33,758 nt of DNA, taken from positions 1 to 33,758 of the forward strand of contig CALVNZ010000007.1 of assembly GCA_944350115.1 (NCBI GenBank), read 5' to 3'. Position 1 is the stretch's first letter. The number at the start of each line of letters is the position of its first letter. Source of the DNA: an uncultured Clostridia bacterium (GTDB taxonomy: Bacteria > Bacillota > Clostridia > Christensenellales > UBA1242). The notes below the pieces were generated by a model. It was not told the DNA's origin. It did not search any database and worked only from the letters and a program-made list of their open reading frames with translations. Of this stretch, positions 1-10,038 are shown in pieces. A program made the position numbers and the translations under genes.

Positions 1-1871
<1,871 letters not shown>

Positions 1872-2035
1872 ATATAAGATTGGATTCTTAGCATTTTCGC
1901 TATTATCTAAGTTAAACTTAAAGATAACAATGTTCAATATTGAACTTAGCGTTAAATTGAAAATATGCAAATATTCGTATTACTCTAAATAAATTAGCTT
2001 GTAACATACTGATATTTGATATCTTTCTGTTATGT

Positions 2036-2050
2036 AGTTGTCAAGGTTCT
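2036..2050 (-). promoter_or_regulatory. boxA-like element in the 23S leader
   Basis: The minus strand reads AGAACCTTGACAACT. This resembles the boxA-type antitermination motif seen in Bacillota rRNA leaders (TGTTCTTTGAAAACT). It lies about 165 nt upstream of the 23S 5' end and downstream of the promoter, as expected for an rRNA antitermination site. The match is degenerate, so the call is tentative. Confidence 0.4.
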
Positions 2051-2052
2051 TA

Positions 2053-2085
2053 CTGACCAGTGGCTCCACCACTTTTTTGGGTCAG
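2053..2085 (-). other. Stem-loop in the 23S leader
   Basis: The minus strand can fold CTGACC with GGTCAG as an outer stem and AGTGG with CCACT as an inner stem, just after the predicted transcription start. The leader also has a perfect 14-nt palindrome at 1932-1945 (GTTCAATATTGAAC) and a small inverted repeat at 2011-2023. These could be processing or antitermination structures. No U-tract follows, so it is not a terminator. Confidence 0.5.
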
Positions 2086-2092
2086 CATGGTT

Positions 2093-2122
2093 ATATTATC
2101 ACATTCGCTAGAAAGTTGTCAA
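2093..2122 (-). promoter_or_regulatory. Sigma-A-type promoter of the 23S gene
   Basis: A perfect TTGACA -35 (2117-2122) is followed by TAATAT at 2093-2098 (18-nt spacer) or GATAAT at 2095-2100 (16-nt spacer). Directly upstream, 2123-2170 is almost pure A/T in runs, which looks like an UP element. The site lies between the terminator of the upstream protein gene and the 23S gene, so the 23S appears to be transcribed on its own. Confidence 0.8.
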
Positions 2123-2308
2123 CAATTTTTTCAAAAAATTTTTAAAAATTTTAAACTTTTTTTTATTTTTTTTTAAAACTTGCCACAACGCCACCGCGTG
2201 TTCACAAAATCGCCTATTTTTAATATGATTTTGATGCTTTTTTGCTAAATTTTTTCTTGTAGCACAATCAAAAAAAGTTTAAAAAATATCCGTTTTTTTT
2301 ATAAAAAG
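2123..2308. other. Intergenic, A/T-tract rich, no gene seen
   Basis: This stretch separates the 23S promoter from the terminator of the upstream membrane-protein gene. Its left half (2123-2180) is A- and T-tracts, plausibly an UP element. A short GC-richer patch lies at about 2180-2212. I see no ORF, tRNA or 16S remnant in it. Confidence 0.6.
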
Positions 2309-2340
2309 AAAAAAGCGAGCAAAATTTTACTCGCTTTTTT
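2309..2340 (-). terminator. Rho-independent terminator after the 804-residue gene
   Basis: On the minus strand an A-run plus GCGAG pairs with CTCGC plus a T-run around a 10-nt loop, ending in a U-tract interrupted by one C. It starts 15 nt after the stop codon at 2356 and separates that gene from the 23S transcription unit. Confidence 0.85.
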
Positions 2341-2355
2341 TACTTATCTGAATCA

Positions 2356-4770
2356 TCAAGGCGTTCCGCCTCCGCCACCGCCAGATGTTCCTCCGCCACC
2401 AGGTCTAGATGATAATAATCTGACAATTTCTTTTACCGCTTGTGTTGTCGCCTCAGTGTTGCTTTGCATTTCTTTAAGGGCTGCTTGTTGTGCTGCTCTC
2501 ATTTCTTTTAACTCACCGGCTTCTTTATCGTCTTTTTCTTTCTTGGTTGCAAGCATTTTAGAATTTGCAAGCGTTTTAAAGCCTCCAGCATTGGCCGCTC
2601 GTTTTAAAGCACTCTTACCATGATCAACAGCACCAGCATCTCCAAGTTGTTTCCAAGCAGAAGAAGCGCCAGTAAGTTGACCCATGGTTTTAATCGCCAC
2701 CTGACTGAAATCAACAAACGCAGTTCCAAAAGCTTTTAAGCCACCGCCGGATCCTTCATCCGTGATGTTGCCTTGTGCATCAACTGCACCTTTTTTAACT
2801 TTATCAGGATCTTGACCAGTAAGCATTGAAACAACTTTGGCACGTTTATATCTTCCTTCAACTTTTTTGTTATTTTTGTCAACCTTTCTCTTTTGTGTTT
2901 CTTGCGCTTCGGTTTTTAATATTCCATTTTGTAATGCATTATGTGCAGATCCAGATGCCAATCCTCCAGCGCTCAATCTTTCAGACAAAGTTCTACCTGA
3001 AGCGTCCGTTGTTTTAAGCATCTCTTTAACATTCTTTTTGCTCTTTCTGTCAAGAGAATTATAAGCTTCATATTCTTTTCTGTGCCCTCTATCTATAGCT
3101 GTATCTTTATTTAAGCCCAAAGTTTTTCTAATTTTGTTATCTTGACGTTTTTGAACTGCCTTTTGAACTCCTTTAGTTTTAGCAATTTTGCCAGCAACTT
3201 TTCCAACACCTTTTCCAACACCTTTAGCCCCCATTTTCATAGCCGCAAATTGAGGAGTAAAAGTCGCAACACCTAGAGCTCCAGCTGCAGCTGTCCCTAC
3301 TAGACCTTTAATCGCAGAATTTTTAACATCTTCTCTGACAGCACTTCCAGTTTCGTTTGCATCACCGCCACCGACAAATTTAGAAACGATTGAAATAAAC
3401 TTTTTGACAAGAGACAAACCTGCCAAGACTATGATCATATTAATAATTATGTCTATAAAATCATTATTAAAGAAAGATATTGATTGGAAGAATGGAAGCA
3501 ATAAGAAGAAAATGTTTAATCCTACTATTGCCCCAAAAGCCATGAGAATGTCGCTCATAAATTGTTTCCTCCAACTTCCAAAGGCGGATCCATCATCAAT
3601 AGGCATAATCCCAACAAGAGCTGGAGAAACAATGAACAATGCAACAACTTGCAAAAGCCTTGCCATAAGACCAAACACAATGTTTCCTAGCATCAACGCA
3701 CAAAGAATAACACCTGCGAAACCTAACAAATAGTTGAAAGCCCACAAATTATAATAATAGAAGACAGCACCTACATTAAATTTTGAAAAACTGCCAACAT
3801 TAATAAGTTGCGCACCAACTGTGGCAGAAAATCCAAAAGCAAAGGAAGGCCCTAAAACAGAAGCGTCATCGCCTGCGACTAAAATTGTTTTTGAGTTTTT
3901 CAATTTTAAGTTGTTTGCAAAAGCATAATCAATTTGTTTTGCCAAAACCTCTTTGGCATTTTCTGATTCACTTGAAACATAGAAAACGCCCATTGTATCC
4001 CATGCATCAGCAGAAGGAGAATTTTGAACCCTGAACTCGTCTAACCTAACTCTGTTGCATGAATAACCAGCAATATTAAACAACATTCCAGAAAAAGTAG
4101 CTGTGCTCGTGTAATCACCAAAGGAAAAATAATCATACCTAACATAAGTTTCGTAGCCTGTAGCATCGACCCCAGATACAAAATTTTCGCGAGCGACAGA
4201 ACTCATGATTGGATTACCATTATCATCTTGTCCAACTTGAACTTCTTCAAACACGCTTTCAATTGCACCTGAAGAACCTGAAGTAGTAACTCTGTCTAAT
4301 GTTTGCAAAAGAATCTGCGCCAAATAAATGCCAAAAATAGTGACAATAGGAACTATTGCCATCAAAGCCAATGACTTTAAAGACCCATAAAATATTTTTA
4401 ACGGATGAGATTTGTTTTGGTCATAGTTATAATGAGCTTTTATGATTGAAACAATGGTTGTTAAAATCAATAAAATGACACCAAAAATAACAAATGACCA
4501 AAAAACAGTCGCAATTGTTGAATATGTTGGGTCTTTGTTAATGCCAACTATTCCTTTTAAAAGTTCAGTAATTATATCTCCAGATTGTTGAACACCGTTA
4601 ACATAGTAAACATCAAGTCCAGCCAATTTTCTAATTAAAAATTGCAAGACATCAAGCAAACTAGCAATGGAGGCGTAAAGAAAATACATTACTTGCGGAA
4701 TGAAAGCAAAAAAGCCTAGAATGAAGTTAATAATTTTATCTAACCAGCTTCCTAGTAATGAAATATTCAT
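2356..4770 (-). CDS. Large polytopic membrane protein, paralog 1 of 3
   Basis: 804 residues. I predict about seven membrane segments: one or two within 12-44, then 88-110, 133-157, 343-362, 364-390, 408-428 and 438-455. A loop of about 175 residues (158-335), probably extracytoplasmic, contains CNRVR and IDYAFANNL. The core motifs YYYNLW (338-343) and SWRKQF (399-404) recur in both neighbours. A basic cytoplasmic tail from 456 leads to a block at 680-725 that is also shared, and the protein ends in a poly-glycine tail. The topology recalls VirB6/TrbL-like channel proteins, including Mbov_0396-type proteins of mycoplasma ICEs, but no other type IV secretion gene is nearby, so function is unknown. 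SD AAGGGGG precedes the ATG; it has its own promoter in the 59-nt gap behind paralog 2. Confidence 0.9.
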   Translation of the reverse strand: MNISLLGSWLDKIINFILGFFAFIPQVMYFLYASIASLLDVLQFLIRKLAGLDVYYVNGVQQSGDIITELLKGIVGINKDPTYSTIATVFWSFVIFGVILLILTTIVSIIKAHYNYDQNKSHPLKIFYGSLKSLALMAIVPIVTIFGIYLAQILLQTLDRVTTSGSSGAIESVFEEVQVGQDDNGNPIMSSVARENFVSGVDATGYETYVRYDYFSFGDYTSTATFSGMLFNIAGYSCNRVRLDEFRVQNSPSADAWDTMGVFYVSSESENAKEVLAKQIDYAFANNLKLKNSKTILVAGDDASVLGPSFAFGFSATVGAQLINVGSFSKFNVGAVFYYYNLWAFNYLLGFAGVILCALMLGNIVFGLMARLLQVVALFIVSPALVGIMPIDDGSAFGSWRKQFMSDILMAFGAIVGLNIFFLLLPFFQSISFFNNDFIDIIINMIIVLAGLSLVKKFISIVSKFVGGGDANETGSAVREDVKNSAIKGLVGTAAAGALGVATFTPQFAAMKMGAKGVGKGVGKVAGKIAKTKGVQKAVQKRQDNKIRKTLGLNKDTAIDRGHRKEYEAYNSLDRKSKKNVKEMLKTTDASGRTLSERLSAGGLASGSAHNALQNGILKTEAQETQKRKVDKNNKKVEGRYKRAKVVSMLTGQDPDKVKKGAVDAQGNITDEGSGGGLKAFGTAFVDFSQVAIKTMGQLTGASSAWKQLGDAGAVDHGKSALKRAANAGGFKTLANSKMLATKKEKDDKEAGELKEMRAAQQAALKEMQSNTEATTQAVKEIVRLLSSRPGGGGTSGGGGGGTP

Positions 4771-4790
4771 TTTTCCCCCTTATAAATTAG

Positions 4791-4819
4791 ATTATAACAA
4801 ATTTCTTTTTTTAACGCAA
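4791..4819 (-). promoter_or_regulatory. Promoter in front of paralog 1
   Basis: TTGCGT (4814-4819), a 17-nt spacer and a perfect TATAAT (4791-4796) preceded by TGT, an extended -10. It lies between the stop of paralog 2 and the SD of paralog 1. This gene can therefore be expressed apart from the two upstream ones. Confidence 0.75.
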
Positions 4820-4829
4820 CAATTCTTGA

Positions 4830-7088
4830 TTAGAAATAATCTTCAGGATGAGCAGAAATTTCCTTCGCGATTTCTTGCACTTTACTTAATGTCTGTCTAG
4901 ATGCCGATATATCCATGTCTATCATTGGAATCGTCAGATCTTTTTGCGATTGTTTTTCAGCGTCTTTTTTATCCTTCATGGTTTGGAACACAGGTTTTTT
5001 ACCAAAAGCATTTAATTCTGAAGTCAATTCATTAAGGTTGCTCTTTAAATTGTCAACGCCTTTGCTCGAATCGCGCAATTTTTCGAATGCATTTTTAAAT
5101 CCCAAAACTGTTCCCACACCTTTAAAAGCAACTTTTGAAATGTCCACAAAATGCTTTTTAAGCATGCCAACGCCAGATTGTCTCTTAACTCTCTTTGTCT
5201 TACCTTCCGCCTTTTCTTTGTCTGAAAGTTTAAGAACTTGTTCAGTTTCTCCGGTCTCTGGATTAACCCAATCTTCATAGTCTTCTTCGTTATGTGGATC
5301 AACAGGGATGCCTAGCACAGAGCCAATAAACTTCATAGGTTTGGTTTTGGCTGCCTTTTTAGCAGCATTTCCAGCTTTTTTAATTGCATTAGACGCAGCG
5401 GTTGATCCTTTTTCTACAGCCACGCCAAGTTTCGAAGAATTAATTTTATCTCCAGCTTTTTTAATCGCACCTGATATCGCGGTTGACCCTTTTTCTACCG
5501 CCTTGCCAAGTTTAGAAGAATTTATTTTGTTTTTAAGATTTTGAACTTTTTCGCTCTTGGCTATTTTATTTCCAAATTCCCCACCCTTTTTTGCAGTATA
5601 GGAAAATGCCTTTTGACCTAGTCTCATTGTGCCAACTGCGGCTCCAGCCAAACCAGCTGTTGCACCTGCCGCCTTAAACATAGGCTCAGAAGCAGCCTTT
5701 TTTGAATTCGCGCCAAGCTCTTGAATGTCTTTCGCTCCGACAAAACTTGAAATAATTGATATAAATCTTTTCACCATTGAAAGTCCTGCAAGCATAATAA
5801 GCAAATGCACAATTCCATCTAATAAAGAAACGTTAAAAAATTGAATCGAATAAAAGAATGGCAAAATTAAAAACAAAAGATTCATCGCAATGACGGTAGT
5901 ATAACCTGAAATCAAATAAGAGATAAAACTTTTTTTCCATGATTTGTAAGCATTCCCATCATCGAACGGCCCAAGCCCAACAATTGGAGGATAAGCCAAA
6001 AACAATATGGCTGAAAATATTATGCGCATTATAAGTCCAAATAAAATGTTTGAAAACAAACTTACACAAACAATAATTGCGACAAACCCTAAAAAGAAAT
6101 TAAATGACCAAAGATTATAATAATACCACACTAAACCAACATTATACTTTGAAAATGTTTTAACATTAATTAAACCTGCGGCAAACGTTGCACTAGGACC
6201 GTATGTCAGCGTAGACCCAATTGCTGCAGAAGCTTCATCTAGCCCAGCAAAAGTGATAGTCCTAGATGTTTTTAATGTTAAACTGTTTTTGAATGCGTAG
6301 TCTATTTGATTGGCGATAATTTCTTGCACATTTTCTGTTTTAGTTGTATAAAAAACGCCAGCATTATCCCATTCCGAGCCATTTGGAGTGTAAGCGCCAT
6401 AACGAACCCTGTTCGCTTGATTTGCACAAACATTAAACATAACACCTGAAAATGTGGTTGTGTTTGCCCATTCCCTTTCGCCAAAAAAGTCATATGAATT
6501 GTAATAAATTGCACCTTTTTCGCCTTCACCATAATCAAACGATTGGCTTGCGTCTGTTTCAAATGTTGACGTTATATTATCGGTTGAAGATTGAGCCGTA
6601 AAAGAATCAATAACTTTAAATAGCGCTTGGCATATATAAAGTCCAAACAATGTTACAAGCGGAACTACCGCCATTGTAAAAATAGATTTAACACAATTTT
6701 TTATAATATAGCTCGGTGAAGATTTTGTAGCGTCATAATTATAATGCGATTTTATAAAAGTTAATATAGTCATCAATATTAAAACAATAACACCAAATAT
6801 AATCATAGACCAAAAAATCGTGTTCAACGCAGAATATTCTTTGTTTATTCCTAAAATGCCCTCAATAAAATCTATGACCATGTCTCCTGTCTTTTCATTG
6901 CCGTTAAAATAGTAAGAATCAAGCCCTGCCAGTTTTCTGAATATATATTGAAACATATCTAAAACACTGGCAATAGATGTGTAAAGGAAATACATGCTTT
7001 GTGGAATAATCGCAAAAAAACCAGCGAAGATATCGCCCAATTTTGTCCAAACGCTTGCTGCCATCATTCCAGCATTTATGCCAATCAT
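4830..7088 (-). CDS. Large polytopic membrane protein, paralog 2 of 3
   Basis: 752 residues with the same architecture as its neighbours: N-terminal hydrophobic region, the KLAGLD segment, a membrane hairpin flanking HYNYD, a large outer loop with TFSG, NRVR and IDYAF, then YYYNLW and SWKKSF between later membrane helices. The tail differs: lysine/alanine-rich, with two tandem 27-residue units at about 521-574 (INSSKLG...VEKGSTA). A C-terminal block at about 640-685 (FVDISKVAFKGVG) matches both paralogs. The start is set by SD AAAGGAGG five nt before the ATG. The gene begins 15 nt after paralog 3 ends, so the two are co-transcribed. In this copy the Cys before NRVR is replaced by Ala. Function unknown. 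Confidence 0.9.
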   Translation of the reverse strand: MIGINAGMMAASVWTKLGDIFAGFFAIIPQSMYFLYTSIASVLDMFQYIFRKLAGLDSYYFNGNEKTGDMVIDFIEGILGINKEYSALNTIFWSMIIFGVIVLILMTILTFIKSHYNYDATKSSPSYIIKNCVKSIFTMAVVPLVTLFGLYICQALFKVIDSFTAQSSTDNITSTFETDASQSFDYGEGEKGAIYYNSYDFFGEREWANTTTFSGVMFNVCANQANRVRYGAYTPNGSEWDNAGVFYTTKTENVQEIIANQIDYAFKNSLTLKTSRTITFAGLDEASAAIGSTLTYGPSATFAAGLINVKTFSKYNVGLVWYYYNLWSFNFFLGFVAIIVCVSLFSNILFGLIMRIIFSAILFLAYPPIVGLGPFDDGNAYKSWKKSFISYLISGYTTVIAMNLLFLILPFFYSIQFFNVSLLDGIVHLLIMLAGLSMVKRFISIISSFVGAKDIQELGANSKKAASEPMFKAAGATAGLAGAAVGTMRLGQKAFSYTAKKGGEFGNKIAKSEKVQNLKNKINSSKLGKAVEKGSTAISGAIKKAGDKINSSKLGVAVEKGSTAASNAIKKAGNAAKKAAKTKPMKFIGSVLGIPVDPHNEEDYEDWVNPETGETEQVLKLSDKEKAEGKTKRVKRQSGVGMLKKHFVDISKVAFKGVGTVLGFKNAFEKLRDSSKGVDNLKSNLNELTSELNAFGKKPVFQTMKDKKDAEKQSQKDLTIPMIDMDISASRQTLSKVQEIAKEISAHPEDYF
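5367..5528 (-). repeat. Two tandem 81-bp repeat units inside paralog 2
   Basis: Two adjacent in-frame copies of a 27-residue unit, beginning KINSSKLG and ending in AIKKAG plus D or N. The copies are offset by exactly 81 bp (lysine codons at 5528 and 5447). The amino-acid sequences differ at only a few positions, which points to a fairly recent internal duplication in the variable linker. Confidence 0.85.
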
Positions 7089-7103
7089 GCTTTCCTCCTT
7101 TTC

Positions 7104-9674
7104 TTATTTTTTCTTGCTAGCCCTAAAAGCCCTTCCCAAAGCATTCACTTCATTCAACATTTGTGAATTTGATTCTCTTAAGCTGAAACTTGTTTCTTTT
7201 CTTAATTTTTCTTTACCAGAAGCTTCACTTTCTTTTGCTGTTTGTAAAAATGATTTGTCTGACAAATCTTTTCCAGTAACAGCTTGTGCAAACTCTCTAA
7301 TTGCAAGTTTTCCATTGTCAACCGCAACCGTTTCATTTTTCAATGCTTCAATAAACGAATCAAAACCTAAAACGGATCCAGCGACCTTAAATGTTTGGCC
7401 TGTCAAATTTACGGCTTTTTTTGCTCCGCTAAAATCTCGAACTTGATATTGATTCATCTTGCTTCGAACTTCTGCTGCTTTGGCGCTTTCCTGATCAGCT
7501 TGCTCTCTTAAACGCGTTGCATTATCATGTGCTTCTTTTACTTCCTTGCTAAAATTTTCTAAATTTGCCAAGTGCTCATCTCTTTTTGCTTCGTGCTGGT
7601 CAGCTTCATTTTGAAATTTTTCTGCATTTGTATTAGCTTCAATTGCTTCTTGCCGTTTTTTATTGGCTTCTTCTTCAAGTCTTGCCGCAGCTTGTCCGTG
7701 AGCATTTGTAGCATCAAAATTTGCAAGTTCTGCTGCAACTCTAGGATCACCCACACCATAAGAAGCTTCCAACGAAGTTTTTAACGTAGCTCTTTCTGCA
7801 GCTTCTAAATCTCTCTCATCTTTCGCATCTTTATCCAATTTATTAGCTTCAGTTTCAGCAAGGCTAGCACGAGATTTTTCTTTATTCGCCTGCGTTTGTG
7901 CTTGAACTCTTGCATTTTCTTCATTTTCTCCAGCAGCTTTTTCGTTGTCTTCGTTAAGGAGTGCTTCATCTAATTTTTTATCTTCTTCATCTGCTTGAGC
8001 ATTTAAACTAGCGGCTTGATCATCAAAAACTTTCGCTTCTTCTTCATTTTCTTTTTTTAATTGGTTATATGTGGATTTCATAACTTTTGTTTGGCCTTTT
8101 TTTGCCGCTTTGTTTGCTGCTTTTCTGGCATTAATTTGATGAATCTTCGTTGCCACTTTTTCAACACCTTTGGCTGCAGCGCCGACACCAGGCACAAATT
8201 TTAAAACTTTAGCGCCGAGCATTGCTAATGTCGCTGCTTTGGCAACTGCTTGTTTTAAAGGCTTGGTTAAATCGTTTTTAATGTCTGAACCTCTTTTAAC
8301 AGGATCTTCGGCTCCAATAAACGAAGAAAACATTGACACTAAATCTTTCAGTGCCAACAATAAAACCACGGTTATAATCATGTTCATTATGTAATTTAAA
8401 ATAGGTTTAGTGAAAAAGGTGATCATTTGCAGATAAGGCATTATTAAAAATAAAAAATTAAATCCTAAAACTGCGCTGTAAGCCATTAGAACGTCACCAA
8501 CAAAAAGTTTTCTCCAACTTTTTACGGCTTCCCCATTATCAAGTGGCGTTATTCCCACAACAGGTCCATAAACCAAAAACAATGCAACGCACTCTAAAAG
8601 CCTTGCGGCCATACCTAAAACAATTGAACCTAAAATAGACAAACCAATAATGACACCAACAAAACCGATTATATAATTAAACGACCAGAGATTGTAATAA
8701 TACCAAACCAGCCCAACATTATACTTTGAAAAATTGTTAAAATTCCATGTGCCGGCATACCAAACGGCACTTTGCAAATATCTGTAAGACGAAATCAAAA
8801 CTGCGGATTCATCTTTAAGCACGCTCGCAGTCTGCGGAGATTTGGTGGTTAAATTGTTTGCAAACGCAAAATCAATCATAGTTGCAACGGCTTCTTTTTG
8901 ATCTTCTGGGGAATCTAAGTTTGAATTAAAAACGCCGATATCAGACCATGTTTCCCCTGCGGTCGATGCAGTAAACCCACCATATCTAACTCTGTTGCAT
9001 TCATAAGCAGCCGCTTGAAAAATTAAACCTGAAAATGTTTGATGAGCCGTTGGAGAATATGAACCAAAAAAATCATAAGAATAATAAGTTTTATTACCCC
9101 ATTCATCATCCGCGCTTTTGAACACATCAGTATAGTTCCCATTTGATGATGCAAACACCTGCTCCATTTTATTGTTAGATTTTGAACCCGTAATAGAGTC
9201 TAAAGCCTGTAACAAATAATTGGAAAGCAAAACACCAAAAACAACACAAAGCGGAACGATTGCAAAATTAGCCAAACCTTTAAAAAGCTGTTTAAAAATA
9301 AATTTGAGTGAAGATTTTTTTTCGTCATAATTATAATGAGATTTAATAATTGACAAAATTAGAGACAGAATCATAATTATGACACCAAAAATAATAAGCG
9401 CCCAAAAAACAGTTGAAAGGGTTGAATATTCGCCATTAATTCCAAGAATGCCATTGATAAAATTTGAAATTAAATCCCCTTCAACAGCCGTGGCACTTTC
9501 TCCAACATAATAAACATCAAGCCCTGCAAATTTTCGAACAACAAATTGACAAAGATCAAGCAAACTGGCAATACAAGTATAAAAGAAATAAATAAACTGT
9601 GGAATAAGAGCGAATATTCCAGTGATAAAATCAGTTATGTTTGTCCATAAACCACCAAGTAAAGAAATCCTCAC
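7104..9674 (-). CDS. Large polytopic membrane protein, paralog 3 of 3
   Basis: 856 residues from a GTG start at 9674. I prefer this to an upstream TTG at 9680 because GGGAG lies six nt before it and the resulting MRISLLGGLW aligns with MNISLLGSWL of paralog 1. The membrane core repeats the family motifs (KFAGLDVYYV, SHYNYD, TFSG, CNRVR, YYYNLWSFN, SWRKLF). The tail carries a long Glu/Ala/Asn/Lys-rich, probably coiled-coil region at about 531-738, absent from the other two. Then comes the shared C-terminal block at about 741-792 (FSGAKKAVNLTGQTFKVAG). It is the first gene of the cluster, with its own strong promoter. The role is unknown; a VirB6/TrbL-like channel or a membrane scaffold with exchangeable cytoplasmic parts are the main possibilities. 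Confidence 0.9.
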   Translation of the reverse strand: MRISLLGGLWTNITDFITGIFALIPQFIYFFYTCIASLLDLCQFVVRKFAGLDVYYVGESATAVEGDLISNFINGILGINGEYSTLSTVFWALIIFGVIIMILSLILSIIKSHYNYDEKKSSLKFIFKQLFKGLANFAIVPLCVVFGVLLSNYLLQALDSITGSKSNNKMEQVFASSNGNYTDVFKSADDEWGNKTYYSYDFFGSYSPTAHQTFSGLIFQAAAYECNRVRYGGFTASTAGETWSDIGVFNSNLDSPEDQKEAVATMIDFAFANNLTTKSPQTASVLKDESAVLISSYRYLQSAVWYAGTWNFNNFSKYNVGLVWYYYNLWSFNYIIGFVGVIIGLSILGSIVLGMAARLLECVALFLVYGPVVGITPLDNGEAVKSWRKLFVGDVLMAYSAVLGFNFLFLIMPYLQMITFFTKPILNYIMNMIITVVLLLALKDLVSMFSSFIGAEDPVKRGSDIKNDLTKPLKQAVAKAATLAMLGAKVLKFVPGVGAAAKGVEKVATKIHQINARKAANKAAKKGQTKVMKSTYNQLKKENEEEAKVFDDQAASLNAQADEEDKKLDEALLNEDNEKAAGENEENARVQAQTQANKEKSRASLAETEANKLDKDAKDERDLEAAERATLKTSLEASYGVGDPRVAAELANFDATNAHGQAAARLEEEANKKRQEAIEANTNAEKFQNEADQHEAKRDEHLANLENFSKEVKEAHDNATRLREQADQESAKAAEVRSKMNQYQVRDFSGAKKAVNLTGQTFKVAGSVLGFDSFIEALKNETVAVDNGKLAIREFAQAVTGKDLSDKSFLQTAKESEASGKEKLRKETSFSLRESNSQMLNEVNALGRAFRASKKK

Positions 9675-9689
9675 CCACAACTCCCACTA

Positions 9690-9714
9690 AATAAACAATA
9701 TGTATTTGTTTATT
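9690..9714 (-). promoter_or_regulatory. Operator-like inverted repeat in the 5' UTR of paralog 3
   Basis: A perfect 9-bp inverted repeat, AATAAACAA and TTGTTTATT, separated by 7 nt. It lies just downstream of the predicted transcription start (about 9723) and upstream of the SD. It could be a repressor site or an RNA hairpin. It is entirely A/T-rich, so chance is possible. Confidence 0.45.
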
Positions 9715-9729
9715 ATTATTATATTTTAC

Positions 9730-9758
9730 ATTATAGCAAAATAAATTACAAAAGCCAA
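9730..9758 (-). promoter_or_regulatory. Promoter of the three-paralog cluster
   Basis: TTGGCT (9753-9758), a 17-nt spacer, then a perfect TATAAT (9730-9735) preceded by TGC, an extended -10. It is oriented toward paralog 3 and diverges from the tRNA-Ala promoter about 75 bp away. Confidence 0.8.
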
Positions 9759-9834
9759 CATTTTTCGTAATTTAAAAATTAAAAGTTATTTTAAAAATTT
9801 TTTTAATTTTCTTGATTTTTTTCTTTTTAATCTG

Positions 9835-9863
9835 TTGACTTTTTAATTATTTTATGATATATT
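9835..9863 (+). promoter_or_regulatory. Promoter of tRNA-Ala
   Basis: TTGACT (9835-9840), a 17-nt spacer and TATATT (9858-9863), preceded by TGA as an extended -10. The predicted start is about seven nt before the mature tRNA 5' end. Confidence 0.8.
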
Positions 9864-9876
9864 AACTAGGCAATAA

Positions 9877-9953
9877 GGGGGATTAGCTCAGCTGGCTAGA
9901 GCGCCTGCCTTGCAAGCAGGAGGTCATCGGTTCGATTCCGATATTCTCCACCA
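9877..9953 (+). tRNA. tRNA-Ala (anticodon UGC)
   Basis: A full cloverleaf: 7-bp acceptor stem (GGGGGAT with ATTCTCC, two G-U pairs), D arm GCTC/GAGC, anticodon arm CCTGC/GCAGG with loop CTTGCAA, T arm ATCGG/CCGAT with loop TTCGATT, discriminator A and an encoded CCA end. It is a single-gene unit on the opposite strand from its neighbours, with its own promoter and terminator. Confidence 0.97.
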
Positions 9954-9956
9954 AAG

Positions 9957-9989
9957 AAAAAAGTGGGAGTTATCCCACTTTTTGTTTTT
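9957..9989 (+). terminator. Terminator of tRNA-Ala
   Basis: AAGTGGGA pairs with TCCCACTT around a GTTA loop, preceded by an A-run and followed by TTTGTTTTT. It begins a few bases after the CCA end. Confidence 0.9.
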
Positions 9990-10006
9990 AAATTTAAAAA
10001 TAAAAA

Positions 10007-10032
10007 AAACCACAAAATTTCTTTTGTGGTTT
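10007..10032 (-). terminator. Terminator of the acidic-repeat membrane protein gene
   Basis: An 11-bp stem AAACCACAAAA/TTTTGTGGTTT with a 4-nt loop lies 6 nt after the stop at 10039. On the minus strand it is followed by a U-run. On the plus strand it is followed by TTTAATTTTTT, so it may also back up the tRNA terminator. Confidence 0.85.
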
Positions 10033-10038
10033 AATTTT

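Noticed and set aside
2356..9674. An integrative conjugative element, suggested by the VirB6/TrbL-like topology
   Set aside because: No relaxase, VirB4 or coupling ATPase, integrase or att repeats are seen. Flanking genes are an rRNA and a tRNA with intact ends, and the tRNA has no duplicated 3' segment that I can find.
9877..9953. tRNA-Ala as an integration site
   Set aside because: No partial repeat of its 3' end was noticed in the window and no recombinase gene is adjacent.
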